The notes: a model not told the origin generated them from the sequence alone. A DNA stretch of 64,000 nucleotides from Flavobacteriaceae bacterium (GCA_021739635.1 JAIPBH010000012.1:1-64000), one strand, 5' to 3'; shown: positions 28,387-37,377, counted from the stretch's first letter. A program made the numbers and translations.

Positions 28387-29406
28387 ATGAAAATAATAGT
28401 ACCAATGGCAGGACGAGGCTCTCGTTTAAGACCACATAGTTTAACAGTTCCAAAACCATTAATACCAGTTGCTGGACAGCCCATTGTTCACAGATTGGTT
28501 AAAGATATTGCTAAAGTTTTAAAACAACCTATTGAAGAAATAGCCTTTGTTTTAGGTGACCCTGCTTTTTTTGGCGATGAGGTAGTTGAGAGTTTACAAA
28601 AATTGGCAACTAATTTAGGAGCCAAAGCATCTATTTATCGTCAAGACCAACCTTTGGGCACAGGTCATGCCATTATGTGCGCCAAGCCATCTTTATCTGG
28701 GCCTGCAGTCATTGCTTATGCTGATACCTTGATTAGAGCGGAATTTGAGTTAGACCCTGCCGCAGATAGCGTTATTTGGACCAAACAAGTTGATAATCCC
28801 GAAGCTTATGGTGTAGTACAATTAAATGACCAACAAGAAATTGTTGAGTTGGTTGAAAAACCAAAAAATTTTGTGAGTGACCAAGCCGTAATAGGAATTT
28901 ATTATTTTAAAGATGTTGCTATATTAAAAGAAAAGCTGCAACAAATTTTAGATGAAAACGTTACGAATGGAGGTGAATACCAAATTAATGATGGTATAAA
29001 ACGCATGATGGCAGATGGTAAAATATTTAAAACGGGCACTGTTGATGAGTGGATGGATTGTGGTAATAAAGCAATAACTGTTGAAACCAATACCAGAATG
29101 TTAGGGTTTTTAAAAGCTGATGGCGATGAACAAATGATAGCTTCTTCTGTAAAAAATATCAATTCTAAAATTATTGAACCCTGTTTTATTGGCGAACATG
29201 TGGTGTTAAATAATACGACCATTGGACCCAATGTATCAGTAGGCAACAATTGTGTTATAGAAAATGCTACAATTAAAAACAGTCTTATTCAAACGCACAC
29301 AACTATTAAAAATGCTCATTTAGATGACGCTATGATTGGTAATTATGTATGGTATGATGGAAATTTTAAGGCAGTGAGTCTAGGTGATTATTCTATTTTG
29401 GAATAA
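28387..29406 (+). CDS. NDP-sugar synthase (sugar-1-phosphate nucleotidyltransferase)
   Basis: A 339-residue enzyme joining a sugar-1-phosphate with an NTP to give an NDP-sugar. The N-terminal nucleotidyltransferase domain has MAGRGSRLRPHSLTVPKPL and the metal-binding YADTLI. The C-terminal part from about residue 255 has hexapeptide-like repeats (IIEPCFIGEHVVLNNTTIGP), suggesting a left-handed helix. It resembles glucose-1-phosphate thymidylyl- or uridylyltransferases, but the sugar and base cannot be fixed from sequence. It follows dut by 113 bp and precedes the probable RNA. Confidence 0.87.
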   Translation: MKIIVPMAGRGSRLRPHSLTVPKPLIPVAGQPIVHRLVKDIAKVLKQPIEEIAFVLGDPAFFGDEVVESLQKLATNLGAKASIYRQDQPLGTGHAIMCAKPSLSGPAVIAYADTLIRAEFELDPAADSVIWTKQVDNPEAYGVVQLNDQQEIVELVEKPKNFVSDQAVIGIYYFKDVAILKEKLQQILDENVTNGGEYQINDGIKRMMADGKIFKTGTVDEWMDCGNKAITVETNTRMLGFLKADGDEQMIASSVKNINSKIIEPCFIGEHVVLNNTTIGPNVSVGNNCVIENATIKNSLIQTHTTIKNAHLDDAMIGNYVWYDGNFKAVSLGDYSILE

Positions 29407-29456
29407 TTCTGGAGTTTATGCTGAGTGAAGTAAAGACAGAAACTTCACAAAAATTC

Positions 29457-29547
29457 CGTTTGCGTTAGGGATTGCAGAGGAAAGCCCGCAGCGACCTTTT
29501 GGGAGCGAGGACTTGTAACGTAAAGCCCGACCCTTGGGTAACGCCAA
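29457..29547 (+). ncRNA. Candidate structured RNA, Flavo-1-like
   Basis: In this gene-free stretch GCGTTA (29462-29467) can pair with TAACGC (29539-29544) to close a domain. Inside, GCGACC TTTT GGGAGC (29490-29505) makes a hairpin with a tandem G-A mismatch. The segment GAAAGCCCG occurs twice (29480-29488 and 29521-29529, the second as TAAAGCCCG). GC content is far above the surrounding AT-rich DNA. The pattern matches a repeated intergenic element I remember from flavobacterial genomes and may be the Rfam Flavo-1 motif, but I cannot check. It lies in the leader of the TPR gene, which starts 14 bp later. Confidence 0.6.
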
Positions 29548-29560
29548 AAAAAATTAATTA

Positions 29561-30919
29561 ATGAAACATAAAATCTACATACTTCTTTTTTTCTTCGGAA
29601 TGATTTTTATTCCGCAAAACAATTATGCCCAGGTAGATTTTAATAAACCAAATGATGATTTAGGAGATTTAGAAGATAAATTTCAAGAATTGTTTTTTGA
29701 AGCGTTAAAACAAAAAGGCATTGAAAACTATGACCGTTCTGTACAAGCGCTTTTAAAATGCATGGAGATAGATAATTCTCAAGCGGTTTTATATTTTGAA
29801 TTAGGGAAAAATTATATTTTTCTTAAAAATTTTGGAGCTGCTGAAGATGCTTTAAAAACAGCTATTGATAAACAACCAAACAATAAATGGTATTTAGATG
29901 CTCTTTATGGTTTGTATGTGCAACAAAATGAGCAGGATAAAGCAATAAAAACATTAAAACAACTTGTAAGTTTTTATCCAGATTATAAAGAAGAGTTGGT
30001 TGCCTTATATATTTCAAATAAAAACTACAATGACGCCTTAAAATTATTGGATGAAATAGATAAACAATTAGGCATTTCGCCAGCAAGAGATTACATGCGT
30101 AATCAAATTTATGCAGCAACAGGACGCAAAAAAGACCAAATAAAAAATTTAGAAAAACGTGTTGATGATAACCCAGATAAAGAAGCTAATTATTTGGCTT
30201 TAATTTACAGATATAGTGAGAATAATGACAACGAAAAAGCTTTTGAAACAGCAAAAGAATTACTTAAAGTCAACCCTAAATCACAATTGGTTCACTTGGC
30301 GTTATATAAATTTTATTTAGATGCTAATGATGCTGAAAAAGCGATTGAATCCATGAAAATTGTCATTCAAAGTCCTCAAATAAAACCAGAATCAAAGCTT
30401 AAAGTGCTTTCAGATTTTGTGGCTTTTGTTGGAAAAAATCCTCAGTATGAACCAGCATTAGTAGAAGCAACTATCTTAGCAGGAGACACAAAAAATGTTC
30501 AATCTATTATTGAAATTGCTCAATATTATTTAACTCAAGGCGACAAATTAAAAGCGCTTCAATATTATGAAGAAGCCCAAACTATGGAAAGTAATAACTT
30601 TGCTGTTTTACGTAATACCTTGTTGTTATATATAGATTTAAAACAGTATGATTTGGCTATTGAAAAAAGTAATCAAGCCCTTGTCAAATATCCATCTCAA
30701 CCCATTATCTATTTAATTAATGGAGTTGCTTTAAACGAATTAAAAAAGGCAAAAGAAGCGGCCAATATTTTAGAAACTGGCCTAGATTATATTATTGATG
30801 ACACTAAAATGGAAGCCGATTTTTATAATCAATTAAGTATTGCTTATACCTTGTTGAATAATACATCTAAAGCAAAAATGTTTAGTGATAAGGCTAAACA
30901 ATTAGAAACCTCAAATTAG
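29561..30919 (+). CDS. TPR-repeat exported protein
   Basis: A 452-residue protein with a Sec signal peptide ending in NYAQ and about ten tetratricopeptide repeats covering residues 45-445, for example AVLYFELGKNYIFLKNFGAAEDAL-type units and LALYKFYLDANDAEKAIESM-type units (shortened: ELGKNYIFLKNFGAAEDA). It is probably periplasmic and serves as a protein-binding scaffold. It precedes a DUF4292 lipoprotein gene by 10 bp and an EnvC-like gene, and these three form an operon. The candidate RNA upstream may be part of its leader. Confidence 0.85.
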   Translation: MKHKIYILLFFFGMIFIPQNNYAQVDFNKPNDDLGDLEDKFQELFFEALKQKGIENYDRSVQALLKCMEIDNSQAVLYFELGKNYIFLKNFGAAEDALKTAIDKQPNNKWYLDALYGLYVQQNEQDKAIKTLKQLVSFYPDYKEELVALYISNKNYNDALKLLDEIDKQLGISPARDYMRNQIYAATGRKKDQIKNLEKRVDDNPDKEANYLALIYRYSENNDNEKAFETAKELLKVNPKSQLVHLALYKFYLDANDAEKAIESMKIVIQSPQIKPESKLKVLSDFVAFVGKNPQYEPALVEATILAGDTKNVQSIIEIAQYYLTQGDKLKALQYYEEAQTMESNNFAVLRNTLLLYIDLKQYDLAIEKSNQALVKYPSQPIIYLINGVALNELKKAKEAANILETGLDYIIDDTKMEADFYNQLSIAYTLLNNTSKAKMFSDKAKQLETSN

Positions 30920-30929
30920 CAAAACCTTT

Positions 30930-31706
30930 ATGCATATAAAGAATTCTTCAATAGTTTTCATAACATTCTTTACCATTTTTTTGGTTAGTTGTAAATCTTC
31001 TAAAACCTTAAACTCAGGTTCTAGCAATTTAAATTTATCAGCCAAACAGCTTATAAAAGAAAACACGCTAAAAACTGCGGTATTTAAAACCTTATCTGCT
31101 CGCGTAAAACTTGATATAACACAAGGCGAGAAAGAAAGTCATTATACCATTAATATGCGTTTAGAAAAAGACAAGCAAATATTATTAATGTCTTCACCAA
31201 TTACGGTTGTTAAGGCGCTAATAACCCCTGAAAAAGTTAGTTTTTACAATAAGTTAGATAACACGTATTTTGAAGGAGACTTTAAGTATTTAAGTGATTT
31301 ATTAGGAACAGAATTAAACTTTCATAAGGTTCAAAATTTATTATTAGGAGAAGCTTTGTATGGATTAAAAGACAATTTATATGATGTATCTGTTAACGAA
31401 AAGGACTATATACTTCAACCTAAAAAGCAAAATAATCTTTTTGAATTATTTTATTTAATAAGCCCATCTCATTTTAAAATATCATCACAACAAATATCAC
31501 AACCTAAAGAACAAAGACACCTTCAAATTGATTACAAATCTTATCAAGAAGTAAACAAACAAATTTTGCCAGAGCATATAAAAGTAATAGCGGTTGAAGC
31601 TACAGAAGAAATGATTTTAGAGATGGAATTTAAAGCACTATCTTTGAATGAAGATTTGCATTTTCCATTTAAAATTCCATCAGGACTTAAAGAAATTAAG
31701 CTTTAA
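30930..31706 (+). CDS. DUF4292 lipoprotein (LolA/LolB-like)
   Basis: A 258-residue lipoprotein with lipobox LVSC (Cys21). The mature domain matches DUF4292, whose fold is thought to be like LolA/LolB lipid-binding half-barrels. Features are FKTLSARVKLDI, MRLEKDKQILLMSSPI and PFKIPSGLKEIKL at the end. The family may carry lipid or lipoprotein in the periplasm, by analogy only. It overlaps the next gene by one base (TAATG), which couples translation. Confidence 0.82.
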   Translation: MHIKNSSIVFITFFTIFLVSCKSSKTLNSGSSNLNLSAKQLIKENTLKTAVFKTLSARVKLDITQGEKESHYTINMRLEKDKQILLMSSPITVVKALITPEKVSFYNKLDNTYFEGDFKYLSDLLGTELNFHKVQNLLLGEALYGLKDNLYDVSVNEKDYILQPKKQNNLFELFYLISPSHFKISSQQISQPKEQRHLQIDYKSYQEVNKQILPEHIKVIAVEATEEMILEMEFKALSLNEDLHFPFKIPSGLKEIKL

Positions 31707-32935
31707 TGAATAGTAAAAATTACATAGTTAAATTGGTATTGTGCTTGCTGTTTTTAGTTTGCACCCTTGGGTTTTCTCAAAATACAAAACAACAAGAACT
31801 TGAAGAACGCAGGCAAGAATTAAGGCAAGAAATTCAGAAAATTAATCAACTTCAACAAGAAAATAAATCTAAAGAAAAATCACAATTATCATTAATTGAA
31901 AACTACAACTATAAAATTAATGTGCTTAACAATTTAATTTCTGTTACCAATCAACAAGCTAACTTATTAACGAGAGAGATTAATACAAATCAAAAAAAAA
32001 TAACCAAACTTCGTGACGAGTTAAAAGCGCTTAAAGCGGATTATTCGGCCATGATTGTTAAGTCCTATAAAAGCAAAAACCAGCAAAGTAGAATTATGTT
32101 TTTACTGTCTTCAAACAATTTTAAACAAGCCTATAAGCGGTTACAATATATGAAGCAGTATTCTAATCATCAAAAACAGCAAGGACAAGAAATTAAGTTA
32201 AAAAGTGAAGAATTGCAAAGTATTAATGCCAGTTTATTAAAGCAAAAGGCAGAAAAGCAAAAGCTAGTTACAGAAAATAGAACTGTTCAAAAAACATTGG
32301 AAGATGAACGCAAACAGCATGAAATACTCATGGCTTCAATTAAGAAAAACATCAATGTTTATGCCGCACAAATAAGAGCTAAGCAACAAGAAGCAGAAAG
32401 AATTGATAGAGAAATAGAACGCATAATTAGAGAAGCCATTGTAAAGTCTAATAAAAAAGCAGGTAAACCAGCAACCACTTCAGGATTTTCGTTAACTGCT
32501 GAAGAGAAAGCGCTAGCGTCTAATTTTGTGTCTAATAAAGGAAAATTACCTTGGCCAGTTGAAAAAGGGTTTGTTACACTAAGATATGGCTCTCAACCAT
32601 CACCCATTGATAAATCACTTACTATTAAGAGTAATGGCGTGCGGATTGCTACAGAAAAAGGAGCAAAGGCACGAGCCGTTTTTAATGGAGAAGTAACCAG
32701 TATTATTGTGATAAAAAACTCGAATCCTATTGTCATGATTCGTCACGGAAATTATATTACAGCCTATAAAAACCTTTCTAAAGTTTATGTAAAAGAAGGC
32801 GATAAGGTAAGCACAAAACAAGACATTGGTGAGGTGTTTACAAATCCTTCTAATGGGGATACTATTTTAAACTTTGTAATTTATGATCAAAAAGTAAATA
32901 CCTTAAATCCCTCAGAATGGATTTATAAAATGTAA
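31706..32935 (+). CDS. EnvC-like murein hydrolase activator (degenerate M23)
   Basis: A 409-residue exported protein: signal peptide (ends FSQ), a long coiled coil from about residue 25 to 245, and a C-terminal LytM/M23 domain (about 275-409). The metal ligands of active M23 enzymes are missing. NGVRIATEKG replaces H-x3-D, the normally histidine-bearing Y-x-H-L is YKNL, and HFE-type is NFVIYD. So it should activate amidases for septal peptidoglycan splitting, like E. coli EnvC, and not cut itself. The ATG shares a base with the DUF4292 stop. It meets the thioesterase gene tail to tail with no spacer. Confidence 0.9.
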   Translation: MNSKNYIVKLVLCLLFLVCTLGFSQNTKQQELEERRQELRQEIQKINQLQQENKSKEKSQLSLIENYNYKINVLNNLISVTNQQANLLTREINTNQKKITKLRDELKALKADYSAMIVKSYKSKNQQSRIMFLLSSNNFKQAYKRLQYMKQYSNHQKQQGQEIKLKSEELQSINASLLKQKAEKQKLVTENRTVQKTLEDERKQHEILMASIKKNINVYAAQIRAKQQEAERIDREIERIIREAIVKSNKKAGKPATTSGFSLTAEEKALASNFVSNKGKLPWPVEKGFVTLRYGSQPSPIDKSLTIKSNGVRIATEKGAKARAVFNGEVTSIIVIKNSNPIVMIRHGNYITAYKNLSKVYVKEGDKVSTKQDIGEVFTNPSNGDTILNFVIYDQKVNTLNPSEWIYKM

Positions 32936-33445
32936 TTACATAAATAATGCTTTTAGCTCAGTAGCTTCACTTGGCTTTATTTTTCCAGCCAACAATAAGC
33001 TTAATTGTTTTCTGCGCAAGGCAGCATCATAACGATCTTTTTCAAGTTTTGTTTCTGGGGTTACTTCAGGAACAGCAATTGGTTTTCCAGTTTCATCAAC
33101 AGCTACAAACGTATAAATGGCTTCATTAGCCTTTGTTTTAGCGCCAGATTCTCTATCTTCTATCCACACATCAATAAACACTTCCATAGAGGTATTAAAA
33201 GCTCTAGAAACCTTAGCCTCAACAGTTACCACACTTCCTAATGGAACAGCTCTGTTAAATGCTACATGATTTACAGAAGCAGTAACAACAATACGTCTGG
33301 AATGTCTTCTTGCTGAAATACTAGCAGCTCTATCCATACGCGCTAATAGTTCTCCTCCAAACAAATTATTTAAAGGATTGGTTTCTCCAGGAAGAACCAT
33401 ATCGGTTAGAATTGTTTTTGATTGTTCAGGTGTTTTTGCTTCCAT
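32936..33445 (-). CDS. Acyl-CoA thioesterase (hotdog fold)
   Basis: Hydrolyses acyl-CoA esters in the cytoplasm. The 169-residue protein has the hotdog motif NPLNNLFGGELLARMDRAAS, with the helix carrying the catalytic residues, followed by HSRRIVVTASVNHVAFNRAVPLG. It belongs to the YciA/BACH group by these motifs. The chain length used is unknown. A perfect -7 box TACCTTTG on the minus strand (33468-33475) lies 23 bp before the start. Confidence 0.9.
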   Translation of the reverse strand: MEAKTPEQSKTILTDMVLPGETNPLNNLFGGELLARMDRAASISARRHSRRIVVTASVNHVAFNRAVPLGSVVTVEAKVSRAFNTSMEVFIDVWIEDRESGAKTKANEAIYTFVAVDETGKPIAVPEVTPETKLEKDRYDAALRRKQLSLLLAGKIKPSEATELKALFM

Positions 33446-33467
33446 CTTGTGTTTTATTAAGAAAGCA

Positions 33468-33475
33468 CAAAGGTA
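33468..33475 (-). promoter_or_regulatory. -7 promoter box of the thioesterase gene
   Basis: TACCTTTG read on the minus strand, a perfect TAnnTTTG match, 23 bp from the ATG at 33445. The -33 element is not clear. Confidence 0.5.
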
Positions 33476-33575
33476 GCTTGTTTTTAGAAATTAAAGATGA
33501 AAAAAGTAATAGGGCTTAATAAAACTTGGTTTCATTAAAAAGCGAAAATCAGAAAAAAATAAGACAGAACAATTT

Positions 33576-34934
33576 TTAATTTTCTACTTTAATAATAACC
33601 ATTCTTCCTTTATATGCTAAACTAGCACTTGATTGTAATTCTAGTTTAGCAGTATCTAGAGTATCAAATTTTTTATAATATATGAAATATTTATTGCTAA
33701 CAGAATCAAAGAAAAAACCAATGTCATTAATACCATTTGATTTTAAGTCATCAATAAACAGATCTCTCTTTGTAATATCTGCATATGCACCAAGAATTAA
33801 GTAAAAACCGCTGTCTATTGTTTTGATGTTTTTTATGATTTTTATAATATTTGGGCTTTCTGAAAAATCTAAATTACTTGTACTTTTTAATGGAGACTTT
33901 ACCGGATTTTTACTATCAGTTTCTGTTAAGTCTTTGGCTGTATTGGCTGTTTGGTTTTGAGCTTGAGATTTGTTAAAAGGGGTTGAGTCTGAATTTTTTT
34001 TCTCTGAATCAACTTTTAACCAAGCATCTTCATTGCTCGTTTTTCTAATATCACGTAATGCAATTAAGGCTTCTTCTGCGGTTTCATAGCTTCCATAAAC
34101 AACTTCATGTAAGCCATATTTATTGACTCCAATTTTACGAGCTTTAAACCCTTCAGATATTAATTCTTCAATCTTTTTCTCACAGTTTTCTTCCAATCTA
34201 AAAGCGCCTGCAACAATATAGTAATTTCCAGTTTGTTTGGTCACATTAAACGTGACGGCAGGAAGCGGGTTTTCAATAACAAAAGTAGCTTGTTGTATTT
34301 TATTGTCAAGTTGTTGAAATGCTTTTTCTTGAGCTAATTGATTATGCGTTTCAATTTGATTGACGTAATAGTTTGAAGCCACAAAACCGCCTAACGTTAA
34401 AGCAATTAAAGCAACTGCAGCATACCTAAAATAGGGAATTGATTTTCGTTTTTCAGGTGTGAAAGCAACAGGAATTTCCTTTTCAAAAGTTTTAGCTGTT
34501 TCTTTATAAACTTCTCGAGTTATGGTAGGCGATACAAATTGAGATAAACCAAAGGCATCTGTTAAATAATTATGGTTACATGATGGCTCAAATTGTATTT
34601 TACCTTCGTTATTAAAAATAATATCGCCAATATTATTAAATGTAAGTGTTTCGCCTTGTGTTAAAAGTGCTTTTAAAATTTTAACGCGCTTTTGAATTTT
34701 TTCATTAGCAACCTCAAAAGGAATTTTTTCAATATCAGCAATATAATGTGCTAATAAGCCATCGTTTTTTTGAATTTGCTCATTAAATGATATCGTTTTT
34801 TTAGGCGGATAAAACGCATGGGTTGATACGTTTATAGTTGCTGATGAGCGTTGAGTTAAAAACGCACCAAACTCAGGCACTGTAACACATTCGTATCTAT
34901 ATAGTAAATCGCTGATGTAGGTCTCTAATTGCAT
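33576..34934 (-). CDS. HU-CCDC81-like and SPOR domain membrane protein
   Basis: A 452-residue inner-membrane protein. Residues 1-130 match the prokaryotic HU/CCDC81-like domain (YISDLLYRYECVTVPEFGAF, FNNIGDIIF). A membrane helix follows at about 168-188 (YAAVALIALTLGGFVASNYY). Two SPOR-like repeats are visible in the periplasmic part: TGNYYIVAGAFRLEENCEKK (about 232-310) and SGFYLILGAYADITKRD (about 370-448). SPOR domains bind denuded septal peptidoglycan and the HU-like part may touch DNA or another partner, so it could join nucleoid and division site; that link is inference. Confidence 0.85.
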   Translation of the reverse strand: MQLETYISDLLYRYECVTVPEFGAFLTQRSSATINVSTHAFYPPKKTISFNEQIQKNDGLLAHYIADIEKIPFEVANEKIQKRVKILKALLTQGETLTFNNIGDIIFNNEGKIQFEPSCNHNYLTDAFGLSQFVSPTITREVYKETAKTFEKEIPVAFTPEKRKSIPYFRYAAVALIALTLGGFVASNYYVNQIETHNQLAQEKAFQQLDNKIQQATFVIENPLPAVTFNVTKQTGNYYIVAGAFRLEENCEKKIEELISEGFKARKIGVNKYGLHEVVYGSYETAEEALIALRDIRKTSNEDAWLKVDSEKKNSDSTPFNKSQAQNQTANTAKDLTETDSKNPVKSPLKSTSNLDFSESPNIIKIIKNIKTIDSGFYLILGAYADITKRDLFIDDLKSNGINDIGFFFDSVSNKYFIYYKKFDTLDTAKLELQSSASLAYKGRMVIIKVEN

Positions 34935-35038
34935 AGAAACAAAGTTAAAAAATTATGCTTTTAGATAACATTTTAAGAAAAGTATTTATTAACATCGCAA
35001 AAATTACGTACTTGTAGGCTTTAAATCAAAGTTTTAGA

Positions 35039-36142
35039 ATGACAGAAAACGACCTACTTCATATTCTAGCCTTGCTACATGTTACCAATGTAGGCGATGT
35101 TACCGCTAAAAAACTTATGTCGCATTGCGGATCTGCAGAAGCTGTATTTAAAGAAAAAAAGCATAAACTTTTAAAAATAGATGGTATTGGAAGCGTTACC
35201 ATTAATGATCTTTTTGAATCACATCATCTCAAAGCCGCTGAAAACGAACTTAAGTATATTAAAGACAATCATATTAAATACTTGTATTTTGAAAGCCAAG
35301 AGTATCCAGAGAAATTAAAACACTGTATTGATGGGCCTGTTTTATTGTTTCAATCTGGTAACATTCATTTAAAAAATCAACCTATTATTAGTATTGTTGG
35401 AACTAGACAAATAACCACGCAAGGAATAGCTTTTTGCGAAAAACTGGTTGAACAATTAACGGTCTATAATCCAGTAATTGTATCTGGTTTTGCTTACGGA
35501 ACAGACATTACAGCACATAAAGCGGCTTTAAAGAATAAGTTGCAAACCATAGGATGTTTAGCGCATGGGCTTAATCAAATTTATCCCAAAGTGCATAAAA
35601 AATATGTGGCTGATATGGAACAAAATGGTGGATTCTTCACCGATTTTTGGAGTAGTGATACCTTTGATAAAAACAATTTTTTAAAACGAAACCGGATTAT
35701 TGCAGGTTTGAGTGAAGCAACTATTGTAATTGAATCGGCCGAAAAAGGAGGAAGTTTGGTAACTGCCGATATTGCTAATTCGTATAATCGCGATGTATTT
35801 GCGGTTCCTGGAAGAACAACAGATTCGCAAAGTATTGGATGTAATAATTTAATTAAATATCAAAAGGCGATGATGCTTACCAATCCAATGGACGTTCCTT
35901 ATCTTTTAAATTGGCAATTAGAAGATGCCGTGAAGCCAAGCATTCAAAAACAATTATTTGTAGAACTAGATGACCAAGAAAAAATCATTTATAATTACCT
36001 TAAAGAAAATGAAAAACAACATCTTGATACTATAGCGTTAAGTTGCCAAATGCCTATTTTTAAAGTAGCAAGTGTGTTGTTGAATATGGAATTAAAAGGA
36101 GTTATTAGACCTTTACCAGGAAAATTATTTGAGCTTATTTAG
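35039..36142 (+). CDS. dprA: DNA-processing protein DprA
   Basis: Binds incoming single-stranded DNA and loads RecA during transformation. The 367-residue protein has an N-terminal helix-hairpin-helix region (KLLKIDGIGSVTINDLF), the Rossmann-like core with VGTRQITTQG, SGFAYGTDITAH, NRIIAGLSEATIVIESAEKGG and the PGRTTDSQSIGCNNLI motif. A winged-helix DML1-type domain closes it (residues 300-367). Its end overlaps a small minus-strand membrane protein gene by 18 bp. Presence of dprA suggests, but does not prove, natural competence. Confidence 0.95.
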   Translation: MTENDLLHILALLHVTNVGDVTAKKLMSHCGSAEAVFKEKKHKLLKIDGIGSVTINDLFESHHLKAAENELKYIKDNHIKYLYFESQEYPEKLKHCIDGPVLLFQSGNIHLKNQPIISIVGTRQITTQGIAFCEKLVEQLTVYNPVIVSGFAYGTDITAHKAALKNKLQTIGCLAHGLNQIYPKVHKKYVADMEQNGGFFTDFWSSDTFDKNNFLKRNRIIAGLSEATIVIESAEKGGSLVTADIANSYNRDVFAVPGRTTDSQSIGCNNLIKYQKAMMLTNPMDVPYLLNWQLEDAVKPSIQKQLFVELDDQEKIIYNYLKENEKQHLDTIALSCQMPIFKVASVLLNMELKGVIRPLPGKLFELI

Positions 36143-36301
36143 TTTTTTATATTCAAGCAAAAAGTTAATCATAATACCTATAATTATTACAACTCCAATG
36201 GCCACAATCCAAATGTTACCTTTATCAGATAGGCATTGTGATAAAATCATAAATCCTTGAGAAAGCGTCATTAAAATAGTAAACCAAATGAGTTTTTTCA
36301 T
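36125..36301 (-). CDS. 58-residue two-helix membrane protein downstream of trpS
   Basis: A small open frame of 58 residues, starting MKKLIWFTILMTLSQGFMIL and continuing with a second helix around WIVAIGVVIIIGIMINFLL (residues 31-49), then a basic tail YKKLNKLK. The ATG at 36301 lies 2 bp after the trpS stop, which implies co-transcription and coupled translation. The 3' end overlaps dprA by 18 bp on the other strand. The clean hydrophobic profile and spacing suggest a real gene. No function can be assigned. Confidence 0.65.
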   Translation of the reverse strand: MKKLIWFTILMTLSQGFMILSQCLSDKGNIWIVAIGVVIIIGIMINFLLEYKKLNKLK

Positions 36302-36303
36302 TC

Positions 36304-37272
36304 TTAATATCCAGTTTTTTCTCTGACTCTTTTTAAAACATCATTAGCCACTATTTTAGCCTTTTCTGCACCAATGGTTAAAGCCTCATCAATGTCACTT
36401 AAATGATTCATAAAATGGTTATAACGCTCACGTTGCACGGCAAATTTATCAACAATCAATTCAAATAAAGCTTGTTTAGCATGGCCATAACCATAGTTGC
36501 CTTGTTCGTAATGGGCTTTCATGGTTTCAATTTGAAAATCATTGGCCAATAAACTATAAATAGCAAAACAGTTACAAGTTTTCCAATCTTTCGGTTCTTC
36601 AAGTGGTGTGCTATCGGTTTCAATAGACATAATCTGTTTACGTAACTTCTTATCATCTAAAAAAATATTGATAGTATTGTCTCTACTTTTACTCATTTTT
36701 TCACCATCAGTTCCTGGAATTAACATGGTATTTTCCTGTACTTTTCCTTCTGGTAACACAAACGTTTCGCCCATTTTTGAGTGAAAACGTGAAGCCACAT
36801 CGCGTGTCATTTCTATGTGTTGTAATTGGTCTTTTCCAACGGGCACAATATTGGCGTCATACAATAAAATGTCGGCTGCCATAAGCATTGGGTATGTAAA
36901 TAAACCCGCATTTACATCTTCAAGTCTATCGGCTTTATCTTTAAAACTATGTGCTAAGGTTAATCGCTGATATGGGAAAAAGCAACTTAAATACCAAGAC
37001 AATTCTGTTACTTGAGGCACATCGCTCTGTCTGTAAAACACGGTTTTTTCTATATTTAAACCAAAGGCTAACCAAGTGGCAGCTGTAGAATAGGTGTTGT
37101 CTCTTAACTCTTTAGCATCTTTAATTTGAGTTAAAGTATGCAAATTTGCAATGAACAAAAACGAATCATTTTTGGGATCATTGGCCATTTCAATCGCTGG
37201 TATTATAGCACCTAAAATATTGCCCAAATGTGGTGTTCCTGTACTTTGTATGCCTGTAAGTATTCTTGCCAT
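36304..37272 (-). CDS. trpS: Tryptophan--tRNA ligase
   Basis: Charges tRNA-Trp. The 322-residue class I synthetase has the HIGH-type motif in TGTPHLGNILG (residues 12-22) and the KMSKS loop in GEKMSKSRDN (near residue 195). It is the normal bacterial size. The promoter and a small hairpin in the leader are listed separately. A small membrane protein gene follows 2 bp downstream. Confidence 0.97.
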   Translation of the reverse strand: MARILTGIQSTGTPHLGNILGAIIPAIEMANDPKNDSFLFIANLHTLTQIKDAKELRDNTYSTAATWLAFGLNIEKTVFYRQSDVPQVTELSWYLSCFFPYQRLTLAHSFKDKADRLEDVNAGLFTYPMLMAADILLYDANIVPVGKDQLQHIEMTRDVASRFHSKMGETFVLPEGKVQENTMLIPGTDGEKMSKSRDNTINIFLDDKKLRKQIMSIETDSTPLEEPKDWKTCNCFAIYSLLANDFQIETMKAHYEQGNYGYGHAKQALFELIVDKFAVQRERYNHFMNHLSDIDEALTIGAEKAKIVANDVLKRVREKTGY

Positions 37273-37277
37273 AATAT

Positions 37278-37295
37278 TACCTGCGAAAGCAGGTA
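37278..37295 (-). repeat. Palindromic hairpin in the trpS leader
   Basis: On the minus strand TACCTGC-TTTC-GCAGGTA folds into a perfect 7-bp stem with a TTTC loop, ending 5 bp before the trpS ATG. Its CCTGCGAAAGCAGG core resembles a dispersed flavobacterial palindrome. In the mRNA it could hide or expose the start region. Confidence 0.6.
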
Positions 37296-37322
37296 TCTTT
37301 TTTAAGAGTTAAACGAAAGAAG

Positions 37323-37353
37323 CAAAGGTAATTTTTTTAGTAGAATTGCTCAA
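37323..37353 (-). promoter_or_regulatory. Promoter of trpS
   Basis: On the minus strand, TTG (37353-37351), a 20-bp spacer and a perfect -7 TACCTTTG (37330-37323) fit the Bacteroidota consensus. Transcription would start near 37317, giving a leader of about 45 bases that contains the hairpin. Confidence 0.65.
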
Positions 37354-37377
37354 TACAAATGTGTATTTTTGGACAAC

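Noticed and set aside
29401-29456. Hairpin GTGAAGT/ACTTCAC as terminator of the NDP-sugar synthase gene
   Set aside because: Stem 29425-29431 with 29442-29448 is short and is not followed by a T-run, so it may belong to the RNA region or be chance.
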